DNA of 64,000 bases from an uncultured Phascolarctobacterium sp. (lineage in GTDB: Bacteria; Bacillota; Negativicutes; Acidaminococcales; Acidaminococcaceae). Of this stretch, positions 41,754 through 50,340 are shown piece after piece. Under the pieces are notes generated by a model, which saw nothing but the letters and a program-made list of their open reading frames with translations, did no database searches and was not told where the DNA came from. A program made the position numbers and the translations under genes. The stretch covers positions 10,396-74,395 of the forward strand of contig CASEIL010000006.1 in NCBI GenBank assembly GCA_949288065.1, written 5' to 3'. Each line of letters begins with the position of its first letter. Within the stretch, counting starts at the first letter, position 1.

Positions 41754-42224
41754 ATGTTTTACACCATCGGCGAAATGGCAAAAATTGTGAACATACCGGC
41801 AACGACGCTGCGCTATTACGATAAGGAAGGGTTGCTGCCGTTTGTAGAACGCACGGAAAGCGGCATCCGTATGTTTAAGGAAGCGGATTACGAATGGCTG
41901 TGCGTTATCGACTGCCTTAAAAATACGGGCATGGGCATTAAAGATATTAAAAAATTTATCGAGCTTGCCATGGCGGGCGACCCGACTATTAAAGAACGCC
42001 TGCAAATGATAATGCGCCAGCGCGAAAGCGTGCAGGAACAAATTAAAAAATTACAGCAGACGCTGGAAATTCTGGATTATAAGGTGTGGTATTATACAAC
42101 CGCCGACGCTGCCGGTACAACTTCCGTACCGCGCAATATGACGGAGGAGGACGTGCCGCAGGAGCTGCGCGGGGCACGCCGTAGTCTGCAAATTATCCAC
42201 GCGCGCGATAAAAAATTGAACTGA
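41754..42224 (+). CDS. MerR-family transcriptional regulator
   Basis: 156 residues from ATG 41754 (GGGAGTG upstream; a GTG at 41745 lies within that site). The N-terminal winged helix is clear: YTIGEMAKIVNIPATTLRYYDKEGLLPFVERTESGIRMF, followed by CLKNTGMGIKDIKKFIELA and a dimerisation coil (RQRESVQEQIKKLQQTLEIL). No C-terminal metal-binding cysteine pattern, so it probably senses an organic compound or stress, like the YyaN/AdhR group. It should control the divergent exported hydrolase operon through the 19-base-spacer promoter. Confidence 0.9.
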   Translation: MFYTIGEMAKIVNIPATTLRYYDKEGLLPFVERTESGIRMFKEADYEWLCVIDCLKNTGMGIKDIKKFIELAMAGDPTIKERLQMIMRQRESVQEQIKKLQQTLEILDYKVWYYTTADAAGTTSVPRNMTEEDVPQELRGARRSLQIIHARDKKLN

Positions 42225-42235
42225 CGGGTGATATT

Positions 42236-43426
42236 ATGGCATTTGATTATGTACTTCATAAAGGTGCGCGCAGTGAGGCGGTGCTGCAAAGCGTAACGCC
42301 TGCGCAGGCGGAGGCGGCGCAGAAGTTCCACAGCGGCATAGAAGGCTATGCGGCAACGCCGCTGGTTAATTTGCAGCAGTGGGCGCAAAAAACAGGCACC
42401 CGCAAAATATGGGTTAAGGACGAAAGCAAACGCTTTGGGCTGAACGCTTTTAAAGCGCTGGGCGGCAGCTATGCCATTGCCAGATATTTGTGCGGCAAAC
42501 TTGGCATACCGGTGGACGAGAACGCCTTCAACACACTGCGCAGTAAGGAAGCACGCCAAAAGCTCGGCACCGTAACCTTTGTAACGGCGACGGACGGCAA
42601 TCACGGGCGCGGCGTGGCATGGGCGGCAAAGCTTTTGGGGCACAAGGCGGTTGTATATCTGCCGGAAGGCAGCAGCTTGGAGCGCCTTAACAACATCCGC
42701 GCGCTGGGCGCAGAAGCAGAAATTACCGAATTTAACTACGACGACGCTGTGCGTTACGCCCACGCCATGGGACAAAAGCCCGGCTGGGTGCTGGTGCAGG
42801 ATACCGCCTGGCCCGGCTACGAAGAAATACCCACCCGCATTATGCAGGGCTACACCACCATGGCGCAGGAAATTGCCGCGCAGCTGAGCGGTGCAGTGCC
42901 GACGCATTTATTTTTGCAGGCGGGAGTAGGCAGCATGGCAGGCGCAGTGCTGGGCTATTTTGCCGCCCTGTGGGGCGACAAGCTGCCAACTACCGTAATT
43001 TGCGAGCCGGACAGGGCTGCCTGCCTGTATAAAACAGCAGCGGCAAACGACGGCACCATCCACAAAGTAACCGGTAAAATGGACAGCATGATGGCAGGGC
43101 TGTGCTGCGGCGAACCCTGCACCGTTACCTGGGATATAATTGATAATTTTGCCAGCGCCTTTGTAGCATGCAGCGATGAATATGCAGCGCGCGGCATGTG
43201 CCTTTTGGGCAAACCGCTGCCGGGCGACGCGCGGGTTATCTCCGGCGAATCGGGCGCAGTAACGGCAGGCGTGCTGGACGCCATAATGAAGGACGCAGAG
43301 CTTAAGCCGCTGAAAGAAGCGTTAGGTTTAAATGCAAACTCCTGCGTGCTTTTAATAAGCACCGAAGGCGATACGGATAAGGAAAACTACAATAAAGTTT
43401 TAACCGGCAACTGGCAGCCGGCATAA
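42236..43426 (+). CDS. dpaL: Diaminopropionate ammonia-lyase (YgeX/DpaL family)
   Basis: 396 residues, fold type II PLP enzyme. The PLP lysine is in FGLNAFKALGGSYAIA; TATDGNHGRGVAWAAKLLG and VYLPEGSSLERLNNIRALGAE are characteristic, as are DTAWPGYEEIPTRIMQGYTTM and the glycine loop LQAGVGSMAGAV. It converts 2,3-diaminopropionate to pyruvate and ammonia. It starts 11 bases after merR and could be co-transcribed with it, which would link merR expression to this enzyme, although the function of the divergent genes does not suggest it. Confidence 0.9.
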   Translation: MAFDYVLHKGARSEAVLQSVTPAQAEAAQKFHSGIEGYAATPLVNLQQWAQKTGTRKIWVKDESKRFGLNAFKALGGSYAIARYLCGKLGIPVDENAFNTLRSKEARQKLGTVTFVTATDGNHGRGVAWAAKLLGHKAVVYLPEGSSLERLNNIRALGAEAEITEFNYDDAVRYAHAMGQKPGWVLVQDTAWPGYEEIPTRIMQGYTTMAQEIAAQLSGAVPTHLFLQAGVGSMAGAVLGYFAALWGDKLPTTVICEPDRAACLYKTAAANDGTIHKVTGKMDSMMAGLCCGEPCTVTWDIIDNFASAFVACSDEYAARGMCLLGKPLPGDARVISGESGAVTAGVLDAIMKDAELKPLKEALGLNANSCVLLISTEGDTDKENYNKVLTGNWQPA

Positions 43427-43429
43427 AAA

Positions 43430-43465
43430 ATTAAGGCCGGGCGTAAATGCCCAGCCTTTTTATTT
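43430..43465. terminator. Bidirectional terminator, dpaL / flavodoxin
   Basis: AAGGC-C-GGGC, loop GTAAAT, GCCC-A-GCCTTTTTA between convergent genes. Confidence 0.75.
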
Positions 43466-43471
43466 TGCGTA

Positions 43472-43942
43472 TTAAAGGGTTGCTACCCATTTTTTCAAAG
43501 CGTCCACAGTGTTGCCGCTGTTTAACAGCTTGCCTTCCACAATTTGTGCTCCCGGTGCGCTCGGCTGCAAAGCCGCTACGGTTTTGCCAAGCCCGCTGCC
43601 GCCGCTGGTGGCAAAAAGCACCACTTTTTTGCCGGTAAAATCATAGCTTTCCAAAAAGCTGTTAATAATGTGCGGCGCAACATACCACCAAATCGGAAAG
43701 CCCACAAAAATAACATCATACGCCGCCACATTGGCATTTTTATCCGCCAGCTCCGGGCGGCTGGCAGGGTCTGCCATCTCTACCGAACTGCGCGATTTTT
43801 TATTCGTCCAATCCAAATCGGAACTGCTGTAAGGCACAGCCGGTTTAATTTCGTACAAAGCTGCACCCGCTGCCTCCGCCAAATTTTTGGCAACCCGCGC
43901 CGTCGTGCCGTTGGCACTAAAATATGCTACTAATGCTTTCAT
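43472..43942 (-). CDS. Flavodoxin-like protein
   Basis: 156 residues from ATG 43942. The FMN phosphate-binding loop is altered but recognisable (VAYFSANGTTARVAKNLAE); YDVIFVGFPIWWYVAPHIINSFLESYDFTGKKVVLFATSGGSGLG gives the W-Y flavin-stacking loop and the 90s loop. It resembles the group of flavodoxins with long C-terminal loops, used as electron carriers or FMN-dependent reductases. GGGAG eight bases before the ATG supports this start. Monocistronic. Confidence 0.88.
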   Translation of the reverse strand: MKALVAYFSANGTTARVAKNLAEAAGAALYEIKPAVPYSSSDLDWTNKKSRSSVEMADPASRPELADKNANVAAYDVIFVGFPIWWYVAPHIINSFLESYDFTGKKVVLFATSGGSGLGKTVAALQPSAPGAQIVEGKLLNSGNTVDALKKWVATL

Positions 43943-44031
43943 TCCAATCACTCCCAGGGTTTATAATTGCGGGCATTTTGCTGCCTGCTTTAATTATAGT
44001 TCCCTGTCTTAACTCCAGTCAACAAATGTAA

Positions 44032-45219
44032 TTATGCCGTTTCGCCCTCGTGCGTCAGGGGGCAGGCTGTCTTTTCATCCCGCCTCAGGCGGATTTTTAA
44101 ATAAACGCACACCTCCGCTGCCGCAGCAAGCACAATGCCGCCCAGCGGAGCTGCCCAGATACCGAGGCCGTCGATAAAAAAGCCGCAGAAAATTGCCGCT
44201 GCCGAGGTGCCGATGTTGGCGGCGGTAAGGTACAGCCCGTTGGCGAACTCCGGCGCTTTGGGCGCGGCACTGCTAACCCAGTATTGAATGGTATTGCACA
44301 CCATGCCCGCCGCAATGCCCCACAGCACCACCAGCGCCGCTGCAAACACCGCCGAACTGCCCGCCACAAGCAGCAAAACGTACAGCGCAATGATAACGGC
44401 AGGCTGTAAGGCAATAAAACGCTCCGGCTTAGCTGCCAGCCCTTTGCCCGCAATGGCGTTGCCTAAGATGTTCATTAAACCGTACACCAACAGCAGCGCA
44501 CTGGCAAGCTGCGCGGGCAAGCCTAAAACCTCGGCCAGATAGCTGGAAACATAGCTGAACACGCCAAAAACCGAACCGTTAAGCACCACCACGCCGGTAA
44601 GCGCCAGCCACAGCTGTTTCTCCTTCAGCACGCCAAGCTGCGAGCCATAGGAAACGCGCTGCGCCTTGGGTAACTGCGGAATAAACACTACCGTTGCCGC
44701 CAGCGCCGCCAAAGTTACTACTGCAAAAAACAGCAGGCTAACCTGCAATGAAAACGCATCTGCCAACAGCCCTGCCAGCGGCACGCCCAGTACCATACCC
44801 GTCGATACGCCGATAAGCACAATAGCTACCGCCTTGGGCACATCCTCCCTGCGCCCGGCAAAATCGGCTGCCGCAGCCAGCGCGAATGAAACAAACACCG
44901 GGTGCAAAAACGCCGGCAAAACGTGCGCTGCCAAAAGCGTGTAAAAATCATCCGCCAAAGCGGCAATAAAATTGGCGGCGGTAAACAGCGCCAGCACTGC
45001 CACCAGTATTTTTTTGCGCTCAAAGCGCGAAAGCAGCATGGGCAGCACCGGCCCCGCCACCGCAATAGCCAGCGCAAACAGGCTGACGAGCAGCCCTGCT
45101 GTGGTAAGGCTTACGCCGTACTGCGCGGCTATTTGCGGCAAAATGCCGATAATGCCCATCTCCGTATTTAAAATGCCAAAAACGCCGATAGCAAGCACGA
45201 TTAAAGGTTTCTTCTGCAA
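44032..45219 (-). CDS. MFS exporter, DHA1/AraJ-like
   Basis: 395 residues from TTG 45219, which has a strong AGGAGGGG site; the open frame extends further upstream but without support. Twelve membrane segments. Sequence near the start LAIGVFGILNTEMGIIGILPQIAAQYGVSLTTAGLLVSLFALAIAVAGPVL is typical of sugar/drug efflux carriers of the AraJ/YdhP group, with RKKILVAVLALFTAANFIAALA as the loop 2-3 motif. Divergent from the LysR gene, which probably regulates it. Confidence 0.85.
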   Translation of the reverse strand: MQKKPLIVLAIGVFGILNTEMGIIGILPQIAAQYGVSLTTAGLLVSLFALAIAVAGPVLPMLLSRFERKKILVAVLALFTAANFIAALADDFYTLLAAHVLPAFLHPVFVSFALAAAADFAGRREDVPKAVAIVLIGVSTGMVLGVPLAGLLADAFSLQVSLLFFAVVTLAALAATVVFIPQLPKAQRVSYGSQLGVLKEKQLWLALTGVVVLNGSVFGVFSYVSSYLAEVLGLPAQLASALLLVYGLMNILGNAIAGKGLAAKPERFIALQPAVIIALYVLLLVAGSSAVFAAALVVLWGIAAGMVCNTIQYWVSSAAPKAPEFANGLYLTAANIGTSAAAIFCGFFIDGLGIWAAPLGGIVLAAAAEVCVYLKIRLRRDEKTACPLTHEGETA

Positions 45220-45281
45220 AATATCCCCTCCTGCAATTTTGTAAGTAAATTTATTGTAAGGGCAGCGGCTTAAAATAGCAA

Positions 45282-45306
45282 ATATCAATAAAGTATAATA
45301 TGATAT
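45282..45306. promoter_or_regulatory. Candidate LysR-type binding site between MFS and lysR genes
   Basis: ATATCA (45282-45287), 13-base spacer, TGATAT (45301-45306): perfect dyad located just upstream of the lysR -35 box, where LysR-type regulators usually bind. Confidence 0.5.
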
Positions 45307-45313
45307 AGCTTTT

Positions 45314-45342
45314 TTGCATTTCTCGCCTGGGCGTATTATAAT
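45314..45342 (+). promoter_or_regulatory. Promoter of the lysR-family gene
   Basis: TTGCAT (45314-45319), 17-base spacer, TATAAT (45337-45342), 23 bases before the ATG. Confidence 0.75.
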
Positions 45343-45364
45343 AAAACAAAAAGCGGAGGATAGT

Positions 45365-46249
45365 ATGGATTTACAGGTACTAAAAAATTTTTTAGCCGTA
45401 GCGCGCGAGGGCAACATTACCAACGCCGCCAACAGCATACATATCGCACAGCCCAGCCTGTCGCGGCAAATTAAAAATTTAGAAGACGAACTGGGGCAAA
45501 AACTGTTCATCCGCGGCAGCCACAGTGTAACGCTGACGCCGGAAGGCATGCTGCTGCGCAAACGCGCCGAGGACGTAGTGGCGATGCTGGACAAAATACA
45601 CGAGGAGTTTTCCACCATCGGCGAAACCATCAGCGGCGATATTTACATCGGCGGCGGCGAAACCTACGCCCTGCACTGCCTGCTTGGCATTTTAAAGGAC
45701 TTGCAGGCAGAATACCCCGGCATCCGCTACCACATGTACAGCGGCAACTCCGTTGACGTTACGGAACGGCTGGACCGCGGTTTGCTTGACTTTGGCATTT
45801 TGCTCCAACCTGCCGACGTGACCAAATACAATTACATTAACCTGCCGCTGACCGACCGCTGGGGCGTGATTATGCGCAGCGACAGCCCGCTTGCCGCTAA
45901 AGAAGCCGTTACCTGCGATGACCTTCTGGGCTTGCCGCTGCTGTTATCGCGCCAGGCCATACAAAAAAGCACTGCTAATAATTTTATAGACTGGTTTGGC
46001 GATAACTTTGACAAGCTGAATGTTATCGGCACCTTTAACCTTGTGTACAACGCCGCGCTGATGGTTGAGCGCGGTATGGGCTACATGGTTTCTATCGATA
46101 AAATCGCCAACACCTCGTCCGGCAGCAGCCTCTGCTTCCGCCCTCTCTCCCCGCCGCTTGAGGCAGAACTCGCCCTCGTCTGGCGCAAACACCAAACCTT
46201 CAGCAAACCGGCAGAAAAATTGCTGGAAAGGTTGAGAGAGGGATTGTAA
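45365..46249 (+). CDS. LysR-family transcriptional regulator
   Basis: 294 residues from ATG 45365 (GCGGAGG upstream). The N-terminal winged helix is typical: MDLQVLKNFLAVAREGNITNAANSIHIAQPSLSRQIKNLEDELGQKLFIRG. The C-terminal periplasmic-binding-like effector domain follows (GDIYIGGGETYALHCLLGIL, LDFGILLQPADVTKYNYINLPL). Divergently placed against an MFS exporter, so it probably controls that exporter in response to its substrate. Confidence 0.93.
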   Translation: MDLQVLKNFLAVAREGNITNAANSIHIAQPSLSRQIKNLEDELGQKLFIRGSHSVTLTPEGMLLRKRAEDVVAMLDKIHEEFSTIGETISGDIYIGGGETYALHCLLGILKDLQAEYPGIRYHMYSGNSVDVTERLDRGLLDFGILLQPADVTKYNYINLPLTDRWGVIMRSDSPLAAKEAVTCDDLLGLPLLLSRQAIQKSTANNFIDWFGDNFDKLNVIGTFNLVYNAALMVERGMGYMVSIDKIANTSSGSSLCFRPLSPPLEAELALVWRKHQTFSKPAEKLLERLREGL

Positions 46250-46264
46250 AAACCCCACAAACAC

Positions 46265-46312
46265 AAACCCCACGGTTTCAGGCTTACGCCTTTAACCGTG
46301 GGGTTGTTTTTA
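46265..46312. terminator. Strong terminator after lysR / potD
   Basis: AACCCCACGGTT and AACCGTGGGGTT with an inner AGGC/GCCT hairpin, followed by GTTTTT. Lies between convergent genes. Confidence 0.9.
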
Positions 46313-46375
46313 CTGCGATTTTTAATTTTTAATAGTTTTTTTAATTTTGCTAACCAGTTTTATTTTCAACAGCTG

Positions 46376-47440
46376 TTATTTTGCGGTTTTCAGTTCGGTC
46401 CAGTAACGGTCGTACATGGGCAGAGCTTCGCCGATGTCGATGAGCCACTCGCCCTTGTCGATGTTTTCCATGCCGATTTTCAGCATCGGGTCATTTTTAA
46501 ACTCTTCGCTGTGGAATTCCTGAGCTTTTTCGTTCGGATCGTTGTAGCCGATGTATTCGTAGTTTTTGGCGCTGATTTGCGGGTCGTAGATAAAGTTAAT
46601 GAATTTTTCGGCCAGCTCTTTGTGCTTAGCGCCTTTGGGAATAGCAAAGGTATCAGCCCAGATGGTTGCGCCTTCTTTCGGCACTACAAAGCCGATGTTC
46701 GGGTTATCTTTTAAGGTGTAGCTGGCGTCACCGGTCCACATTGTGCCAATCCACGCTTCTTCAGCAATGAATTTTTGTTTAATGGTGTCGGTATCAAAAG
46801 CCAGTACGTTAGGTGCCAGCGCTTTCAAATCCTGAAATGCCTTTTCCACTTCGGCAGGGTCGGTGCTGTTGTTGGAGAAGCCGTTTTTCTTCAGCGCCAT
46901 GCCGATGGTTTCGCGGCTGTCGTTCAACAAAATCAGGCGGCCTGCATATTCGGGGTTCCACAAATCTTCCCAGCTGTCAGGCACGTCTTTAACATAGTTT
47001 TTGTTATAGGCAATGCCGGTAATGCCCCAGGTGTAAACAAGGCTGTGGTCGCCGGTCGGGTCATAAACAGGCGCTTTTAAGGTGCTGACAATGTTTTTCG
47101 CGTTCGGGATGTTATCCATGTTCATTTTTTCCAGCAAATCCAGCTTCAGCATGGTTGCCACCATGTAGTCGGAAGGCTGAATAACGTCGTACTGTGCGCC
47201 GCCCGCCTGAATTTTGGCCAAAAGCTCCTCGTTATTGGCAAACACGTCGTAGTTAACCTTGCAGTTGTACTGTTTTTCAAATTCGGCAATTACCTCGGGG
47301 TCAAAGTTATCGGCCCAGCTGAACAGGTTCAGCACCTGCTGCTCGCCCTCGGCACCCTTCTTTTCGGTATCGCCGCCGCAGCCTGCTGCAAGCATGGCCA
47401 GCGTCAGTACGGAAATTAAAAATACTAACAGTTTTTTCAT
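46376..47440 (-). CDS. potD: Spermidine/putrescine ABC transporter substrate-binding lipoprotein
   Basis: 354 residues from ATG 47440. The N-terminus is a lipoprotein signal (KKLLVFLISVLTLAMLAAGCGG) with the lipid-bearing Cys in the lipobox LAAGC. PotD features: LNLFSWADNFDPEVIAEFEKQYNCKVNYDVFANNEELLAKI, YDVIQPSDYMVATML, YTWGITGIAYNK and WADTFAIPKGAKHKELAEKFINFIYDP. It captures polyamines outside the membrane. Last gene of potA-potB-potC-potD. Confidence 0.94.
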   Translation of the reverse strand: MKKLLVFLISVLTLAMLAAGCGGDTEKKGAEGEQQVLNLFSWADNFDPEVIAEFEKQYNCKVNYDVFANNEELLAKIQAGGAQYDVIQPSDYMVATMLKLDLLEKMNMDNIPNAKNIVSTLKAPVYDPTGDHSLVYTWGITGIAYNKNYVKDVPDSWEDLWNPEYAGRLILLNDSRETIGMALKKNGFSNNSTDPAEVEKAFQDLKALAPNVLAFDTDTIKQKFIAEEAWIGTMWTGDASYTLKDNPNIGFVVPKEGATIWADTFAIPKGAKHKELAEKFINFIYDPQISAKNYEYIGYNDPNEKAQEFHSEEFKNDPMLKIGMENIDKGEWLIDIGEALPMYDRYWTELKTAK

Positions 47441-47490
47441 TTTGCAAATCATCCTTTCCTTATTGGGTTTATCGCACCGCTTTGGCGGTA

Positions 47491-48285
47491 TCAATCCTTA
47501 TTTTTGCTGCCGTGCTGCGGCTGCAAAATCTGTGCAATAACAATCAGCGAGATGGTTGCGCACATTAAAAGCGTCGAAAGCGCATTGATTTCCGGCGAGA
47601 TGCCGCGCTTAACCATGGCGTAAATGTACAGCGGCAGCGTGGTGGAGTTCGGCCCCGCCACAAAAAAGCTGATAATAAAATCGTCGATAGAAAGCGTAAA
47701 GGCAATCAGCGCCCCGGCGACGATACCCGGCATAGCCAGCGGCAGTGTTATATAACGGAAAGTTTGAAACGGCGTGGCGTATAAATCCATCGCCGCCTGC
47801 TCCAGCTCGTGCCGCATGCCCTCAAGGCGCGCGTTAACGGTTATAACTACAAACGACAGGCAAAAAGTTATATGCGCCAGTATCAGCGTGGTTTTTCCCA
47901 GCGGCACCTGCGTCTGCGCAAACAGCACTAAAAGGCTGAGCCCCATAACAATTTCCGGTATCAGTATCGGCAGGTACAAAAGCCCGTTAATAACCGGCTT
48001 GCATTTATACTGGTATTTGTTCAGCGCAATGGCTGCGATAGTGCCCAAAACCGTGCTTACGATGGTGCTGATGACGGCAATGAACAGGCTGTTCATCAAT
48101 GCTTCCAACACGCGGCAGTTTTTAAACAGCGAGGCATACCAGTCCAGCGTAAAGCCGCTCCACACCGCGTTAATACGCGATTCGTTAAACGAATACAGCG
48201 CCAAAATTAACAGCGGCAGATACAAAAACGCCAGTATCGCCAGCGAATAGGCTAAGAGAAGATGGCTACGCCACGTCTTTTGCAT
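47491..48285 (-). CDS. potC: Polyamine ABC transporter permease
   Basis: 264 residues with six membrane segments. The coupling (EAA) loop is EQAAMDLYATPFQTFRYITLPLAMPGI. It begins with YSLAILAFLYLPLLILALYSFNESR and forms the heterodimeric channel with PotB. Overlaps potB by about 20 bases. Confidence 0.93.
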   Translation of the reverse strand: MQKTWRSHLLLAYSLAILAFLYLPLLILALYSFNESRINAVWSGFTLDWYASLFKNCRVLEALMNSLFIAVISTIVSTVLGTIAAIALNKYQYKCKPVINGLLYLPILIPEIVMGLSLLVLFAQTQVPLGKTTLILAHITFCLSFVVITVNARLEGMRHELEQAAMDLYATPFQTFRYITLPLAMPGIVAGALIAFTLSIDDFIISFFVAGPNSTTLPLYIYAMVKRGISPEINALSTLLMCATISLIVIAQILQPQHGSKNKD

Positions 48286-49123
48286 CAGCTTTGCCCCCTT
48301 CCTGCGATTGCAGCGCCTTGTAATAAAGAATTATCAGCACTAAGCTCATCACTGCCAGCACAATGGAAAGCGCCGAGCCAAAAGGCCAGTCGCGCGCCGC
48401 CAAAAACTGGTTCTGAATGAGATTGCCGATAAGCGCCGATTTCGCGCCGCCCATAACGTCCGGCACAACAAACATGCCGAGCGATGAGATAAACACCAAA
48501 ATCGTGCCCGCGGCAATGCCCGGCATCGTCAGCGGCAGCGTAATTTTGCGGAACGCCGTCAGCGGCGATGCGCCAAGGTCGCTGGCTGCCTCTAAAAGGC
48601 GTAAATCAAGCTGCTCGATGGAAACGTAAATCGGCAGCACCATAAACGGCAGCAGCGCGTAAATCATGCCCAGCATTACGGCCGCGTCGTTGTACAGCAT
48701 CTGCAAGGGCTGGTCAATCAGCCCCAGGTTAAGCAAAATTGTGTTCACCACGCCCTGCGTGCGCAAAATAATTACCCACGCATAGGAGCGGATTAAAAAG
48801 TTAATCCAAAACGGAATCATTACCAGTATCAGCCCCGGCTGCTGCCATTTTTTAGGCAGGCGCGCGATAAAATACGCCAGCGGATAACCCAAAATAATGG
48901 TTGCCACCGTGGTGATAACAGCCACCACTAAAGTATCGGCAAAAATTTGCAAATACAGCGGCTCTAAAAAACGCAGATAGTTATTGGTAGTAAACTCAAA
49001 AATTATTTGTCCGTAAGGTGTGCGCCCGGCAAAGGAAACCGCAACAACAATCAACAGCGGAATAACGAAAAAGATGCTTAACCACAGCATTGCCGGAGCA
49101 ACCATCAGTTTTCCGTTCTTCAT
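48266..49123 (-). CDS. potB: Polyamine ABC transporter permease
   Basis: 285 residues from ATG 49123, which overlaps the potA stop (ATGA). Six membrane segments; EAA loop LLEAASDLGASPLTAFRKITLPLTMPGIAAG. Start residues MKNGKLMVAPAMLWLSIFFVIPLLIVVAVSFAGR are typical of PotB. Confidence 0.93.
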   Translation of the reverse strand: MKNGKLMVAPAMLWLSIFFVIPLLIVVAVSFAGRTPYGQIIFEFTTNNYLRFLEPLYLQIFADTLVVAVITTVATIILGYPLAYFIARLPKKWQQPGLILVMIPFWINFLIRSYAWVIILRTQGVVNTILLNLGLIDQPLQMLYNDAAVMLGMIYALLPFMVLPIYVSIEQLDLRLLEAASDLGASPLTAFRKITLPLTMPGIAAGTILVFISSLGMFVVPDVMGGAKSALIGNLIQNQFLAARDWPFGSALSIVLAVMSLVLIILYYKALQSQEGGKADAKDVA

Positions 49124-50124
49124 CGCGTTACCCTCACCTCGTCCTTCTGGTGCCACCAGATGCCGACACGCTCATCGGGCGACCAGCGCTTAACGTCGTC
49201 AAAATACTGATAGGCAACCACCGTCTGGTTCGAGTTATCCAGGCGGATAAACACCTTATCAATGGTGCCGTAAAAAACAACGTCCACCACCGTGCCGTAA
49301 TATCCCGGCTCCGGGTGCGTTTTTTCGGCAGCCTCATCCTCGTATTCCGGGCACAGGTTCAGCTTTTCCGGGCGGATGACGAGCGTTTCGTTTTCCATTT
49401 CAAAAAAGTTGCTTTCGCCGATGAACTTGGCGACAAAGCGTGTGTTGGGGTAATGGTAAATAGTATCCGGGTCTGCGTCCTGCTCGATAACGCCCTTATT
49501 CATAACCACGATGCGGTCGCTCATCGTCAGCGCCTCTTCCTGGTCGTGCGTTACATAAATAAAAGTCAGCCCAAGGCCGCGCTGCAAATTCTTCAGCTCC
49601 AGCTGCAAATTTTTGCGCAGCTGGTAATCAAGCGCGCCCAAAGGCTCGTCCAATAAAAGAACCTTGGGGTTGTTTACCAAAGCGCGGGCAATGGCAACAC
49701 GTTGCTGCTGGCCGCCGCTCATCTGCTGCGGGCGGCGGTTGCGGAACTCCTCCAGCTGCGTCAGGTACAGCACCTGCGCCACGCGTTCCTTCTGCTCCTC
49801 GGCGGGAACCTTTTTCATCATCAGCCCGAATTTTATATTTTCCTCAACAGTCATGTGAGGGAACAGTGCATAATGCTGAAACACCATATTTACATCGCGT
49901 TTATAGGGCGGCTTATCGGTTACGTCCTCATCGTCCAGAAACACTCTGCCGGTTGTCGGCGTATCAAGCCCGGCAATCATCCGCAAAAGCGTAGTTTTGC
50001 CGCAACCGGAAGGCCCGAGCAGAGTTAAAAACTCACCGTCGTAAATGGTAAGGTCCAGCTTGGGGATAATAAGGTTATTGCCGTACTTTTTGGTTATTCC
50101 CTGCAAACGGATCATTTCTTCCAT
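49120..50124 (-). CDS. potA: Polyamine ABC transporter ATP-binding protein
   Basis: 334 residues. ATPase domain: Walker A LLGPSGCGKTTLLRMIAG, Q-loop MVFQHYALFPHMTVEENI, signature MSGGQQQRVAIARALV, Walker B VLLLDEPLGALD, His switch YVTHDQEEAL. The C-terminal TOBE-type regulatory domain follows (ETLVIRPEKLNLCPE). It is the first gene of the operon, behind the promoter at 50190-50219. Confidence 0.95.
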   Translation of the reverse strand: MEEMIRLQGITKKYGNNLIIPKLDLTIYDGEFLTLLGPSGCGKTTLLRMIAGLDTPTTGRVFLDDEDVTDKPPYKRDVNMVFQHYALFPHMTVEENIKFGLMMKKVPAEEQKERVAQVLYLTQLEEFRNRRPQQMSGGQQQRVAIARALVNNPKVLLLDEPLGALDYQLRKNLQLELKNLQRGLGLTFIYVTHDQEEALTMSDRIVVMNKGVIEQDADPDTIYHYPNTRFVAKFIGESNFFEMENETLVIRPEKLNLCPEYEDEAAEKTHPEPGYYGTVVDVVFYGTIDKVFIRLDNSNQTVVAYQYFDDVKRWSPDERVGIWWHQKDEVRVTR

Positions 50125-50189
50125 TTTTTAGTTGCCACAACCTTTCATAAAAAATTTTGTTTGCATATTACTAACTATAATAATACCAT

Positions 50190-50219
50190 ATTATAAACGA
50201 CTTTGTGTAAAAATTTCAA
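50190..50219 (-). promoter_or_regulatory. Promoter of the potABCD operon
   Basis: On the minus strand TTGAAA (complement of 50214-50219), 18-base spacer, TATAAT (complement of 50190-50195). Confidence 0.6.
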
Positions 50220-50340
50220 TGCTTTTTTGAAAAAAATGCAGGAGAGTCAACAAAAACAAAGAATATTAAGCCTTGTAAAGAATAAAAACGAATTTTTGCT
50301 GATTTTTGCGGAAAATAACTAATTTTTATGGGGTGAGAAA

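Noticed and set aside
44032-45630. Longer 532-residue version of the MFS protein starting at 45630.
   Set aside because: The extra N-terminal region overlaps the divergent lysR gene and promoter; a strong AGGAGGGG site supports the TTG at 45219.
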